A DNA stretch of 64,000 nt, from positions 10,989 to 74,988 of the forward strand of contig JBBEBP010000026.1 of the NCBI GenBank assembly GCA_040882255.1, written 5' to 3'. The notes under the pieces are model-generated. The model did not search any database. It saw nothing but the letters and a program-made list of their open reading frames with translations, and was not told the DNA's origin. The translations under genes and the position numbers were made by a program. The stretch is from PWQG01 sp040882255 (GTDB lineage: Bacteria; Pseudomonadota; Gammaproteobacteria; Pseudomonadales; Pseudohongiellaceae). Positions 55,086-64,000 of this stretch are shown here, one piece after another (the first letter of the stretch is position 1; each line of letters starts with the position of its first letter).

Positions 55086-57206
55086 TTACGCTTCCTGCGC
55101 TGCGAATTCCTGCTTCTCGTCATCGGTGATTTCCTTGATGCTGAGCTTGATGCGTCCACGTGCATCCAGGTCCAGCACTTTCACAACCACTTCCTCGCCT
55201 TCCTTCAGGTATTCGCTGATGTCCTCAACACGTTCCTGGGCAATCTGCGAGATGTGTACCAGTCCATCCTTGCCGGGCAGGATGGTAATGAAGGCACCGA
55301 AGTCGACGATGCGGGCAACCTTGCCCTTGTACAGTTTGCCGATCTCTGCTTCCGCAGTGATCTCCTGGACCATCTCGATGGCCTTGTCGCGCGACTCGGC
55401 ATTCTCGCCGTAAATTCGCACGTTGCCGTCATCATCGATATCCACGGAGGCACCGCTTTCCTCGGTAATGCTGCGGATGGTGGCGCCGCCCTTACCGATC
55501 ACGTCACGGATCTTGTCGGCATCCACCTTGATCATGGCCATGGCAGGTGCATTATCGGAAACCGATTCGCGTGCTTCGGGCAGGATCTCGTTCATCTTGC
55601 CGAGAATATGCAGGCGCGCTTCGAGCGCCTGGCTCAGAGCGATCTCCATGATCTCCTCGTTGATGCCCTGGATCTTGATGTCCATCTGCAATGCGGTCAC
55701 GCCGTTGGCGGTACCGGCCACCTTGAAGTCCATGTCGCCCAGATGGTCTTCATCACCCAGGATGTCGGTGATCACGGAGAAGCGCTCGTCTTCCTTGATC
55801 AGACCCATGGCGATACCGGCCACCGGAGCGGTCACCGGAACACCGGCGTCCATCAGTGCCAGGGAGGTGCCGCAGACCGTAGCCATGGAACTGGAACCAT
55901 TGGACTCGGTGATCTCGGACACCACGCGGATGGCGTAGGGGAAATCATCCTCGCTGGGCATCACGGCCTGGATGCCACGCTTGGCCAGCTTGCCGTGACC
56001 AATCTCGCGGCGCTTGGGTCCCGCCATGAAGCCGGTCTCGCCCACACAGTACGGCGGGAAGTTATAATGCAGCATGAAGGCTTCCTTGCGGGAACCTTCC
56101 AGGCTCTCGATCAGCTGGGAGTCGCGAACCGGACCCAGTGTCGTGGCCACCAGCGCCTGGGTTTCACCACGGGTGAACAGGGCCGAACCGTGTACCTTGG
56201 GCAGGATGCCGGTCTCCACCTCGATGGGCCGGACTGTCTTCGCGTCCCGGCCGTCGATGCGCGGCTTGCCGTCCAGAATGCGGTTACGCACCACCTTCTT
56301 CTCCAGCGCGCCGAACAGCCCTTTCACGTCACCTTCAGAAACCTCGGCGTCCTCGTTGACGAACTGCTCGACCGCTTCCTGCTGCAATTGCCCCAGGGCT
56401 TCGTATCGGGCCATCTTGTCGGAGATCTGGTAGGACTCCTCGATGCGGCCGGCGAAGGCTTCGGCGATGGCGCCCTGCAGCGTCTCGTTGACCGGCTCCG
56501 GCTCCCATACCCAGGGCTCCTTGCCGGCTTCCGCCTTCAGCTCCTTGATCGTCTCGATGGCTTTCTGCATCGCGTCGTGCGCAAACAGCACACCACCCAG
56601 CATCTGGTCCTCGGTAAGCTGCTGTGCCTCCGATTCAACCATCAGGACGGCGGATTCCGTACCGGCCACAACCATATCCAGCAGTGATGTTTCCAGCTGG
56701 GTGGCAGTCGGATTCAGCAGATAACCCTGCTCAGCATCGAAACCGACGCGAGCTGCCCCGATGGGGCCGGCAAAGGGGATGCCGGAAATGGCCAGCGCCG
56801 CGGAGGCGCCAATCATCGCGGCGATATCCGGATCGTTTTCCTTGTCGGCCGAAATGACGGTCAGGGTTACCTGGACCTCATTCATGAAGCCTTTGGGAAA
56901 CAACGGGCGGATGGGCCGGTCGATCAGACGGCAAACCAGGGTTTCCTTCTCTGTCGGGCGTCCTTCACGCTTGAAAAAACCGCCAGGGATCTTGCCGGCC
57001 GCGTAGGTTTTTTCCTGGTAATTGACGGTCAGCGGAAAGAACGGTGCGCCCGGTTGGGCCTTCCGCTTGCCGACCACCGTGGCCAGTACACGGGTATCGC
57101 CCATGCTGACCACGACGGAACCGGTGGCCTGCCGGGCCATCTTTCCGGTTTCCAGCGTAACGGTATGATTACCGAACTGGAAAGTCTTCGTTACGATATT
57201 GAACAT
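55086..57206 (-). CDS. pnp: Polyribonucleotide nucleotidyltransferase (PNPase)
   Basis: 706 residues, the standard length. Two RNase PH domains (about 10-220 and 320-520) are followed by a KH domain (about 555-612, IRDVIGKGGATIRSI) and an S1 domain (about 622-690, KGKVARIVDFGAF). It degrades RNA 3' to 5' by phosphorolysis and works in the degradosome. It lies 17 bases after rpsO, as in other gammaproteobacteria, so the two share a transcript and are expected to be cleaved between them. It ends before a strong terminator. Confidence 0.98.
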   Translation of the reverse strand: MFNIVTKTFQFGNHTVTLETGKMARQATGSVVVSMGDTRVLATVVGKRKAQPGAPFFPLTVNYQEKTYAAGKIPGGFFKREGRPTEKETLVCRLIDRPIRPLFPKGFMNEVQVTLTVISADKENDPDIAAMIGASAALAISGIPFAGPIGAARVGFDAEQGYLLNPTATQLETSLLDMVVAGTESAVLMVESEAQQLTEDQMLGGVLFAHDAMQKAIETIKELKAEAGKEPWVWEPEPVNETLQGAIAEAFAGRIEESYQISDKMARYEALGQLQQEAVEQFVNEDAEVSEGDVKGLFGALEKKVVRNRILDGKPRIDGRDAKTVRPIEVETGILPKVHGSALFTRGETQALVATTLGPVRDSQLIESLEGSRKEAFMLHYNFPPYCVGETGFMAGPKRREIGHGKLAKRGIQAVMPSEDDFPYAIRVVSEITESNGSSSMATVCGTSLALMDAGVPVTAPVAGIAMGLIKEDERFSVITDILGDEDHLGDMDFKVAGTANGVTALQMDIKIQGINEEIMEIALSQALEARLHILGKMNEILPEARESVSDNAPAMAMIKVDADKIRDVIGKGGATIRSITEESGASVDIDDDGNVRIYGENAESRDKAIEMVQEITAEAEIGKLYKGKVARIVDFGAFITILPGKDGLVHISQIAQERVEDISEYLKEGEEVVVKVLDLDARGRIKLSIKEITDDEKQEFAAQEA

Positions 57207-57223
57207 AATTTCATCCTGTATTC

Positions 57224-57493
57224 TTAGCGACGCAGTCCGAGCTTCTTGATCAGGGCCGCATAACGGGAGACATCCTTGCGCTTCAGGTAATCCAGCAGCT
57301 TGCGGCGGCTGTTGACCATGCGGATCAGGCCGCGGCGCGAGTGGTGATCCTGGGCATGCTCCTTGAAGTGCCCCTGCAGACGGTTGATGTTCTCGGTCAG
57401 CAGGGCGACTTGTACTTCCGGGGAGCCGGTATCACCTTCACCACGAGCGTTGTCCTTGACGATTGCTTCTTTCTCGGCGACTGTTAAAGCCAT
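57224..57493 (-). CDS. rpsO: Ribosomal protein uS15
   Basis: 89 residues, matching S15. Features are GDTGSPEVQVALLTENINRL and the conserved DHHSRRGLI. It binds 16S rRNA helices in the platform of the 30S subunit and in E. coli represses its own translation. It is between truB and pnp in the conserved order; the 100-base gap upstream probably holds its own promoter. Confidence 0.98.
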   Translation of the reverse strand: MALTVAEKEAIVKDNARGEGDTGSPEVQVALLTENINRLQGHFKEHAQDHHSRRGLIRMVNSRRKLLDYLKRKDVSRYAALIKKLGLRR

Positions 57494-57593
57494 GTGTCTT
57501 TCTCCTCAAATGGAATATGCATAAAAAATGTGACATTCCTGTCAATCCAGTACGGCCGCGCATATCTGCAGTCGCCTGGTACCAGCGGCCTGT

Positions 57594-58511
57594 TCAGCAG
57601 CCGGAAATCATGCGGCGTGGCGCCACCCGACCATCGTCGAGAATGGCACCGATGCCGATAAACTGTTCTTCCTCATACAGGCGTACCAACCCCTCCGTGG
57701 GCAGATGCCGGACAATCACCGGCTGTCCCTGACGCAGGAACCGGGCGGTGGCCTCGGGCAATACCACTTCCGGCAACGTGGCCACAGCCGCGTCGACCGG
57801 GACCAGGAACGCGTCAACGGCTTCGAATCCCTCTTCCTCCTTGAGCCTGCCAAGGCGCTCCATAGTAACACAATCACTGATCTGGAACGCCCCTGCCATG
57901 GTGCGGCGCAACTCGCTGACATGGGCGCCACAGCCCAGTGCTTCGCCAATGTCGTCGACCAGGGTGCGCACGTAGGTGCCCTTGGTGCACTCCACATCCA
58001 GCACCAGACAGTCATCGCGAATCTCCAGCAGATCCAGGCAATGAATGGTGATGCGGCGGCGCTTGCGCTCGACTTCCTCACCGGCGCGGGCCAGTTTGTA
58101 GAGTGGCACCCCATTCTGCTTGATCGCCGAGTACATGGGCGGCAGCTGCTCTTGCGGACCGGTGAAGTCCTCAAGAAGCGCTTCGATCCGCTGCCGATCC
58201 AGCGCCGGAACGTCTCCTTCCGCGATCACATCGCCTTCCCGGTCAGCAGTATCCGTACGCTGTCCGAGCCGGGCCACCACCTCGTAGCGCTTGTCCGCAT
58301 CCAGCAGAAACTGCGAAATCTTGGTGGCCTCGCCGAAACACAGCGGCAGTACGCCGGTGGCCAGCGGATCAAGACTTCCCGTGTGCCCGGCCTTGGCCGC
58401 CGCGAACAACCGTTTGGCCTGCTGCAGACAACCGTTGGAGGTCGGCCCCTGTTCCTTGTCCAGCAACAGAATGCCACTCACGTCTCTGCCGCGTCTGCGT
58501 TTTCCTGCCAA
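57594..58511 (-). CDS. truB: tRNA pseudouridine(55) synthase
   Basis: 305 residues. The catalytic Asp is in GHTGSLDPLATGVLPLC, and the C-terminal part has the PUA-like domain of bacterial TruB. It makes pseudouridine 55 in the T-loop of tRNAs. It follows rbfA by 30 bases and precedes rpsO by 100 bases. Confidence 0.97.
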   Translation of the reverse strand: MAGKRRRGRDVSGILLLDKEQGPTSNGCLQQAKRLFAAAKAGHTGSLDPLATGVLPLCFGEATKISQFLLDADKRYEVVARLGQRTDTADREGDVIAEGDVPALDRQRIEALLEDFTGPQEQLPPMYSAIKQNGVPLYKLARAGEEVERKRRRITIHCLDLLEIRDDCLVLDVECTKGTYVRTLVDDIGEALGCGAHVSELRRTMAGAFQISDCVTMERLGRLKEEEGFEAVDAFLVPVDAAVATLPEVVLPEATARFLRQGQPVIVRHLPTEGLVRLYEEEQFIGIGAILDDGRVAPRRMISGC

Positions 58512-58541
58512 AATCGGCTACTCCCGGTGTCTCGGTATGAT

Positions 58542-59057
58542 CTACTGTCGTTTCTTGTCGGCGGCCACGGCGCTTTCGATCAATGACGACAGATAGCGGC
58601 CATGAGCGATACTTTCGTCGTAGTGAAATCGCAGTCTGGGAATGATGCGCAGGCTCAACCGCTTGCCCAGCCGGGAGCGCAGGAAACCGGACGCGCCATT
58701 CAGTATCTTCAGTGCCTGGCGATGCCGCTCGGCGCCTTCCGCTTCCAGTCCGCCGTCCGCATCCACGTCCGCCGCCTTATCCTCCGGCTCTCCGGCGGGC
58801 TCGCCGCCTTCCGCTTTCCCGCTGTCGGCGGCAGGCGCTTCACTGTCAGCAGCGGCCGGCCGATAATCGCGACCGGTGATAGCCTGATCCAGGGCCGTAA
58901 CGTAGACATCGGCATAGCCCAGATCGCGGCTGACCGTCACACCGGTGACCGAGACCATGCCAAGGCGCGGGTCTTTCAATTCCTGCTGGATCAGCACAGC
59001 CAGTTCACGTTGTAGCTGATCGGCCACCCGCTCCATTCGCGGAGACATGTTCGCCAT
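58542..59057 (-). CDS. rbfA: Ribosome-binding factor A with a long acidic insertion
   Basis: 171 residues instead of the usual 110-135. The N-terminal helix and DPRLGMVSVTGVTVSRDLGYA, and the C-terminal half with GFLRSRLGKRLSLRIIPRL, match RbfA. Between them residues 64-109 are a low-complexity acidic stretch rich in Ala, Gly, Glu and Asp (PAAADSEAPAADSG and onward). This replaces a short loop of E. coli RbfA. RbfA binds 30S precursors for 16S maturation and cold adaptation. The gene starts 42 bases after infB. Confidence 0.95.
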   Translation of the reverse strand: MANMSPRMERVADQLQRELAVLIQQELKDPRLGMVSVTGVTVSRDLGYADVYVTALDQAITGRDYRPAAADSEAPAADSGKAEGGEPAGEPEDKAADVDADGGLEAEGAERHRQALKILNGASGFLRSRLGKRLSLRIIPRLRFHYDESIAHGRYLSSLIESAVAADKKRQ

Positions 59058-59099
59058 CTCTATCTCACTCCAGTGTCACAGGAACCCGCCCGGGGCGCC

Positions 59100-61667
59100 C
59101 TATAGGCTACGTGCCACCTCGACTGTTTTGAAGACCTCGATCTTGTCGCCGACTTTGACGTCATTGTAATTCTTGACGCCGATACCGCACTCCATACCGC
59201 TGCGAACCTCGTTGGCATCGTCCTTGAAGCGGCGCAGCGATTCGAGTTCGCCCTCGTAGATGACCACGTTGTCGCGCAGTACGCGGATCGGGCGGCTGCG
59301 GTATACCGTGCCTTCCACCACCATGCAGCCGGCCACCTGGCCGAACTTGGGTGAGTTGAAGACATCGCGCACCTCGGCCACCCCGAGGATTTCCTCGCGC
59401 AGCTCCGGCGACAGCATGCCGCTCAACACTTTCCTGGCATCGTCGATGACGTCGTAGATAACGTTGTAATACCGCATCTCCAGGCCTTCATTCTCGACGA
59501 TCTCGCGGGCCATCTTGTCGGCACGCACATTGAAACCGATCAGCATGGCTTTGGAGGTAGCGGCCAGATGAGCGTCGGTTTCCGAGATGCCGCCCACACC
59601 GGAGGCCACCACATTGATCTCGACCTCGTCGGTGCCGATCTGCTGCAGCGCCGCATTGATAGCTTCCATGGACCCGCGTACGTCGGCCTTGATGACCACG
59701 TTGAAGGTACTCTTGCCATCGCCAACGCCGGAGAACATGGCTTCCAGCTTGTTGCTCTGCTGCATGGCATGTTTGCTGTCGCGGTGCTTCTCACGACGGA
59801 ACTCGGCCACTTCGCGTGCCTTCTTCTCATCGGCCACGACCACGAATTCGTCTCCGGCTTCCGGCACACCATTGAGGCCCAGAATCTCCACCGGAATCGA
59901 TGGACCGGCCGATTTGACCGATTTGCCGTTCTCGTCGATCAGCGCCCGCACCTTGCCGTATTCCTGGCCGGCCAGTACGACGTCACCGACATTCAGCGTG
60001 CCGTTCTGCACCAGTACGGAGGCCACCGGGCCGCGCCCCTTGTCCAGGCGCGACTCGATCACCACCCCCTGGCCGGCGGCATCGATATAGGCCTTCAGCT
60101 CCAGCATCTCGGACTGCAGCAGAATGGCTTCCAGCAACTCATCGATACCCTGGCCGGTCTCGGCCGACACCTGCACAAACTGGATCTCACCGCCCCAACT
60201 TTCCGGAATCACTTCCTTGGCGGCCAGCTCACTGTGCACCTTGTCTATATCAATGCCTTCCTTGTCCACCTTGGTGATGGCCACGACAATCGGTACCCCG
60301 GCGGCCTTGGCATGCTGGATGGCTTCCTCGGTCTGCGGCTTGACGCCGTCATCGGCCGCCACTACCAGTACCACGACGTCCGTGGCCTGGGCGCCGCGTG
60401 AGCGCATGGCACTGAAGGCCGCATGCCCCGGTGTATCCAGAAAGCTCACCATGCCCTGCTTGGTGGTCACGTGGTAGGCACCGATGTGCTGGGTGATACC
60501 ACCGGCCTCGCCCGAGGCGACGGTCGATTTGCGGATGTAGTCCAGCAACGAGGTCTTGCCATGATCGACGTGCCCCATGACGGTGACAACCGGCGCGCGG
60601 GATACCGCTTCCTTGCCGCCCTCCAGGTTGATGGACTCGTACAGGTCTTCCTCGATCGCATCGGAAGAGACGAACTTCGGCTTGTGCCCCATTTCCTCGA
60701 CCAGCAGCGTAGCGGTATCGGCGTCCAGGGACTGGTTGATGGTCGCCACGACGCCCATTTTGAACAGTACCTTGATGACTTCGGCCGCTTTCACGGACAT
60801 CTTCTGCGCCAGCTCGGTGACCGGGTTGGCTTCGCTTACCTCCACCTCACGGACGATGAACTCCGTGGGCTTCTCGAAGCCGTGCTGCTTGTTGAGACGC
60901 GATTTCTTGCGCATGCCTCCGCGGCGGCCACGGCCCGGACCATCGAAATCGCCGTCCTGGAGAACGAAATCGTCTCCGCTCCTGCGGCTCTTGCCTTTCT
61001 TGCCCTTGTCCTTCTTGCGCGGCTTCTTGTCATCGTCGTCGAACTTCTTGCCGCGATCTTCCTTTTCCTTGTCCTTTTCCTTGTCCTTGGCCTTGCGTCC
61101 GCCCTTGTCCGGGGCCGGCTCCACCACCGGCGGCACCGGCTCGACCGGAGCCGGCTCGCTTTCGCTGGCTTTGGTGTCCGTCGTTTCGGCCGTTTCAGCG
61201 CTCTCGCTGGCATCTGCCTGCGGCGCTTCCGGCGCGGCATCCGCTGTCTCCGGCGTCTCGGCCGGCGCCTGCTGTGCGGTTGCCTCGGCCGCCGCCGCTT
61301 CGGACTCGGCCGCCGCTTCCTGCGCTGCCGCCTCTTCCGCTTCCTGCTCCTGTTGCAGGCTGCTACGCTTCACATAGGTGCGCTTCTTGCGCACTTCCAC
61401 GTTGACCGTCTTGCCCCGGCCATGACCGGAGGAGCTTTTCAGCGTGCCCACCGTCTTGCGCTTCAGGGTGATTTTTTTGGGTCCGGACTCGTCCTTGTCT
61501 CCGCTGTGTCCACGACGCAGAAACAGCAACAAGGTATTCTTGTCCTCGTTGGAGATGGGATCGTCAGCGCTTTTATGGGGGAGTCCCGCCTCTTTCACCT
61601 GGGAAAGAAGCCGGTCTACTGAAACCCCTACCACCTTGGCCAGTTCACCTACTGTTACATCCGCCAT
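59100..61667 (-). CDS. infB: Translation initiation factor IF-2
   Basis: 855 residues. An IF2-N domain (about 1-50) is followed by a long charged, Ala/Glu-rich and Lys-rich linker (about 90-250, including repeated KDKEKDKEKED-like stretches). The G domain starts near 350, with VVTVMGHVDHGKTSLLDYI, DTPGHAAF and ITKVD. Beta-barrel domains and the C2 fMet-tRNA-binding domain follow. IF-2 places fMet-tRNA on the 30S subunit and promotes subunit joining. It starts 79 bases after nusA. Confidence 0.98.
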   Translation of the reverse strand: MADVTVGELAKVVGVSVDRLLSQVKEAGLPHKSADDPISNEDKNTLLLFLRRGHSGDKDESGPKKITLKRKTVGTLKSSSGHGRGKTVNVEVRKKRTYVKRSSLQQEQEAEEAAAQEAAAESEAAAAEATAQQAPAETPETADAAPEAPQADASESAETAETTDTKASESEPAPVEPVPPVVEPAPDKGGRKAKDKEKDKEKEDRGKKFDDDDKKPRKKDKGKKGKSRRSGDDFVLQDGDFDGPGRGRRGGMRKKSRLNKQHGFEKPTEFIVREVEVSEANPVTELAQKMSVKAAEVIKVLFKMGVVATINQSLDADTATLLVEEMGHKPKFVSSDAIEEDLYESINLEGGKEAVSRAPVVTVMGHVDHGKTSLLDYIRKSTVASGEAGGITQHIGAYHVTTKQGMVSFLDTPGHAAFSAMRSRGAQATDVVVLVVAADDGVKPQTEEAIQHAKAAGVPIVVAITKVDKEGIDIDKVHSELAAKEVIPESWGGEIQFVQVSAETGQGIDELLEAILLQSEMLELKAYIDAAGQGVVIESRLDKGRGPVASVLVQNGTLNVGDVVLAGQEYGKVRALIDENGKSVKSAGPSIPVEILGLNGVPEAGDEFVVVADEKKAREVAEFRREKHRDSKHAMQQSNKLEAMFSGVGDGKSTFNVVIKADVRGSMEAINAALQQIGTDEVEINVVASGVGGISETDAHLAATSKAMLIGFNVRADKMAREIVENEGLEMRYYNVIYDVIDDARKVLSGMLSPELREEILGVAEVRDVFNSPKFGQVAGCMVVEGTVYRSRPIRVLRDNVVIYEGELESLRRFKDDANEVRSGMECGIGVKNYNDVKVGDKIEVFKTVEVARSL

Positions 61668-61746
61668 CTGCGATACTCCTGTCTGTTCTTGCTGCCGCTA
61701 CTGATTCTGACTGCTGCCCGGTTCCGCACTCCCTTGCTGCTTTTCT

Positions 61747-63246
<1,500 letters not shown>

Positions 63247-63293
63247 GTCTGCCACCCTCAATAACGGATCGATCAATCCACGCCGGAACGCTG

Positions 63294-63746
63294 TCAGTAA
63301 GTCAGCCGTGCCCGGTCAATTTGCGTCAACGGCATGGTCAGTGCCTCGCCATCACAGACGACTGTCAGCGTGTCATCCCCGACGCTCTCGATGATGCCTT
63401 TCAATTTTCTTCGACCTTCGACCGGCATGCGCAGCACCAGCTTCACCTCATGCCCGGCATATTGTGAGAATTGCGAAGCATCGAACAACGGCCGGTCCAG
63501 GCCCGGCGAGGACACCTCCAGGGTGTACTCCCCGGCGATCGGGTCTTCCACGTCCAGCAACGCGCTGACCTGGCGGCTGACCCGCTCGCAGTCATCCACG
63601 TCTACACCGCCCGGATCCCGGTCGATGTAGATGCGCAACAGACTGCGCCGCCCCCGGGAAAGGTATTCCACTCCCCAGAGCGCCACACCCAGGGCGTTCA
63701 CCGTGGGTGCAATCAGTTGCTGTACGCGTTCCGCCGAGCCTGCCAC
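63294..63746 (-). CDS. rimP: Ribosome maturation factor RimP
   Basis: 150 residues, the normal size. It has the RimP N-terminal domain (APTVNALGVALWGVEYLSRG) and the C-terminal SH3-like domain ending RRKLKGIIESVGDD. RimP supports 30S assembly. It is the first gene of the nusA operon, and two terminator hairpins lie between it and the tRNA gene upstream. Confidence 0.96.
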   Translation of the reverse strand: MAGSAERVQQLIAPTVNALGVALWGVEYLSRGRRSLLRIYIDRDPGGVDVDDCERVSRQVSALLDVEDPIAGEYTLEVSSPGLDRPLFDASQFSQYAGHEVKLVLRMPVEGRRKLKGIIESVGDDTLTVVCDGEALTMPLTQIDRARLTY

Positions 63747-63785
63747 TGTCTCTGTTATCCTGCTCCGCCGTTTTCATCCGGCACA

Positions 63786-63811
63786 AATAAAAAATGGGCC
63801 TGCGGCCCATT
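63786..63811 (-). terminator. Rho-independent terminator downstream of tRNA-fMet (second)
   Basis: The 8-bp stem AATGGGCC (63793-63800) with GGCCCATT (63804-63811) has a 3-base loop. On the minus strand it is followed by a T-rich run to 63786. Confidence 0.85.
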
Positions 63812-63828
63812 CCTGAATATACAAGTCC

Positions 63829-63857
63829 TAATAAAAAGGCCCACAAGTGGGCCTTTT
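63829..63857 (-). terminator. Rho-independent terminator downstream of tRNA-fMet (first)
   Basis: The 11-bp perfect stem AAAAGGCCCAC (63834-63844) with GTGGGCCTTTT (63847-63857) has a tight loop. On the minus strand T's follow. It is in tandem with the hairpin at 63786, between the tRNA gene and rimP. Confidence 0.88.
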
Positions 63858-63940
63858 CCGCACCAGATCAGCCGCCGTATCATCGCCGGCCTGGCCCTGT
63901 GCGTCAGCTGCATCCGTCGTACTGATACAAGCCGTGAAAT

Positions 63941-64000
<60 letters not shown>

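Noticed and set aside
55254..56687. 477-codon open frame antisense to pnp
   Set aside because: Shadow frame of a highly conserved gene; its His/Asp/Gly-rich composition is typical of such antisense frames.

Overview
This window is GC-rich chromosomal DNA from a gammaproteobacterium. The tRNA-fMet-rimP-nusA-infB-rbfA-truB-rpsO-pnp block at the right end is in the conserved gammaproteobacterial order. The left end carries the arginine succinyltransferase (AST) genes. Large TonB-dependent receptors, secreted hydrolases, a Na+/H+ antiporter and a choline uptake/oxidation pair suggest a free-living, probably saline or marine heterotroph. The sequence alone does not give the genus. I see no insertion sequence, prophage, integrase, CRISPR array or recognisable anti-phage cluster, and coding density is high throughout.

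Layout. 1-4068: end of astA, then astD, astB and a convergent astE (arginine to glutamate). 4217-9980: a secreted gamma-glutamyltransferase-like enzyme, a broken winged-helix/TPR regulator, and a three-gene sulfur unit (periplasmic rhodanese, YeeE/TsuA-type transporter, small membrane peptide). 10006-13504: a histidine-kinase-like protein with Tyr in place of the phosphoacceptor His, a PBP4-type carboxypeptidase, and a PuuD-like membrane protein. 13571-20228: a probable catabolic locus of GntP permease, acyl-CoA ligase and exported MetX-fold hydrolase, divergent from a TonB receptor. 20417-24463: a NarL-type regulator convergent with an SSS-PAS-HK-REC hybrid kinase. 24551-28542: an extended di-haem peroxidase and a signal-peptide-bearing KatG. 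28807-31692: MOSC protein, small coupled ORF and a HelD-like ATPase. 31851-40793: CocE-type hydrolase, a DUF393 remnant, betA and a BCCT transporter, an M28-like peptidase, and a second TonB receptor.

40851-46046 is a tightly packed five-gene lipid-transport operon. It has a membrane-anchored alpha/beta hydrolase, a STAS-MlaE permease, an MlaF-like ATPase, an MCE/MlaD protein and a PqiC-type lipoprotein. 46056-55006 holds a small membrane protein, grxC, a long-inverted-repeat element, a five-gene minus-strand operon of transporters plus djlA, a serine hydrolase, a PilZ protein and a sirtuin. 55086-64000 is the translation/RNA block, ending in a truncated initiator tRNA gene.

The candidates most worth follow-up are the hydrolase-MCE operon, the permease/ligase/hydrolase/TonB locus, the kinase without its histidine, the periplasmic peroxide-defence pair, and the regulator with an internal deletion. 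Gene families were assigned by recognising motifs by eye; no database search was run.
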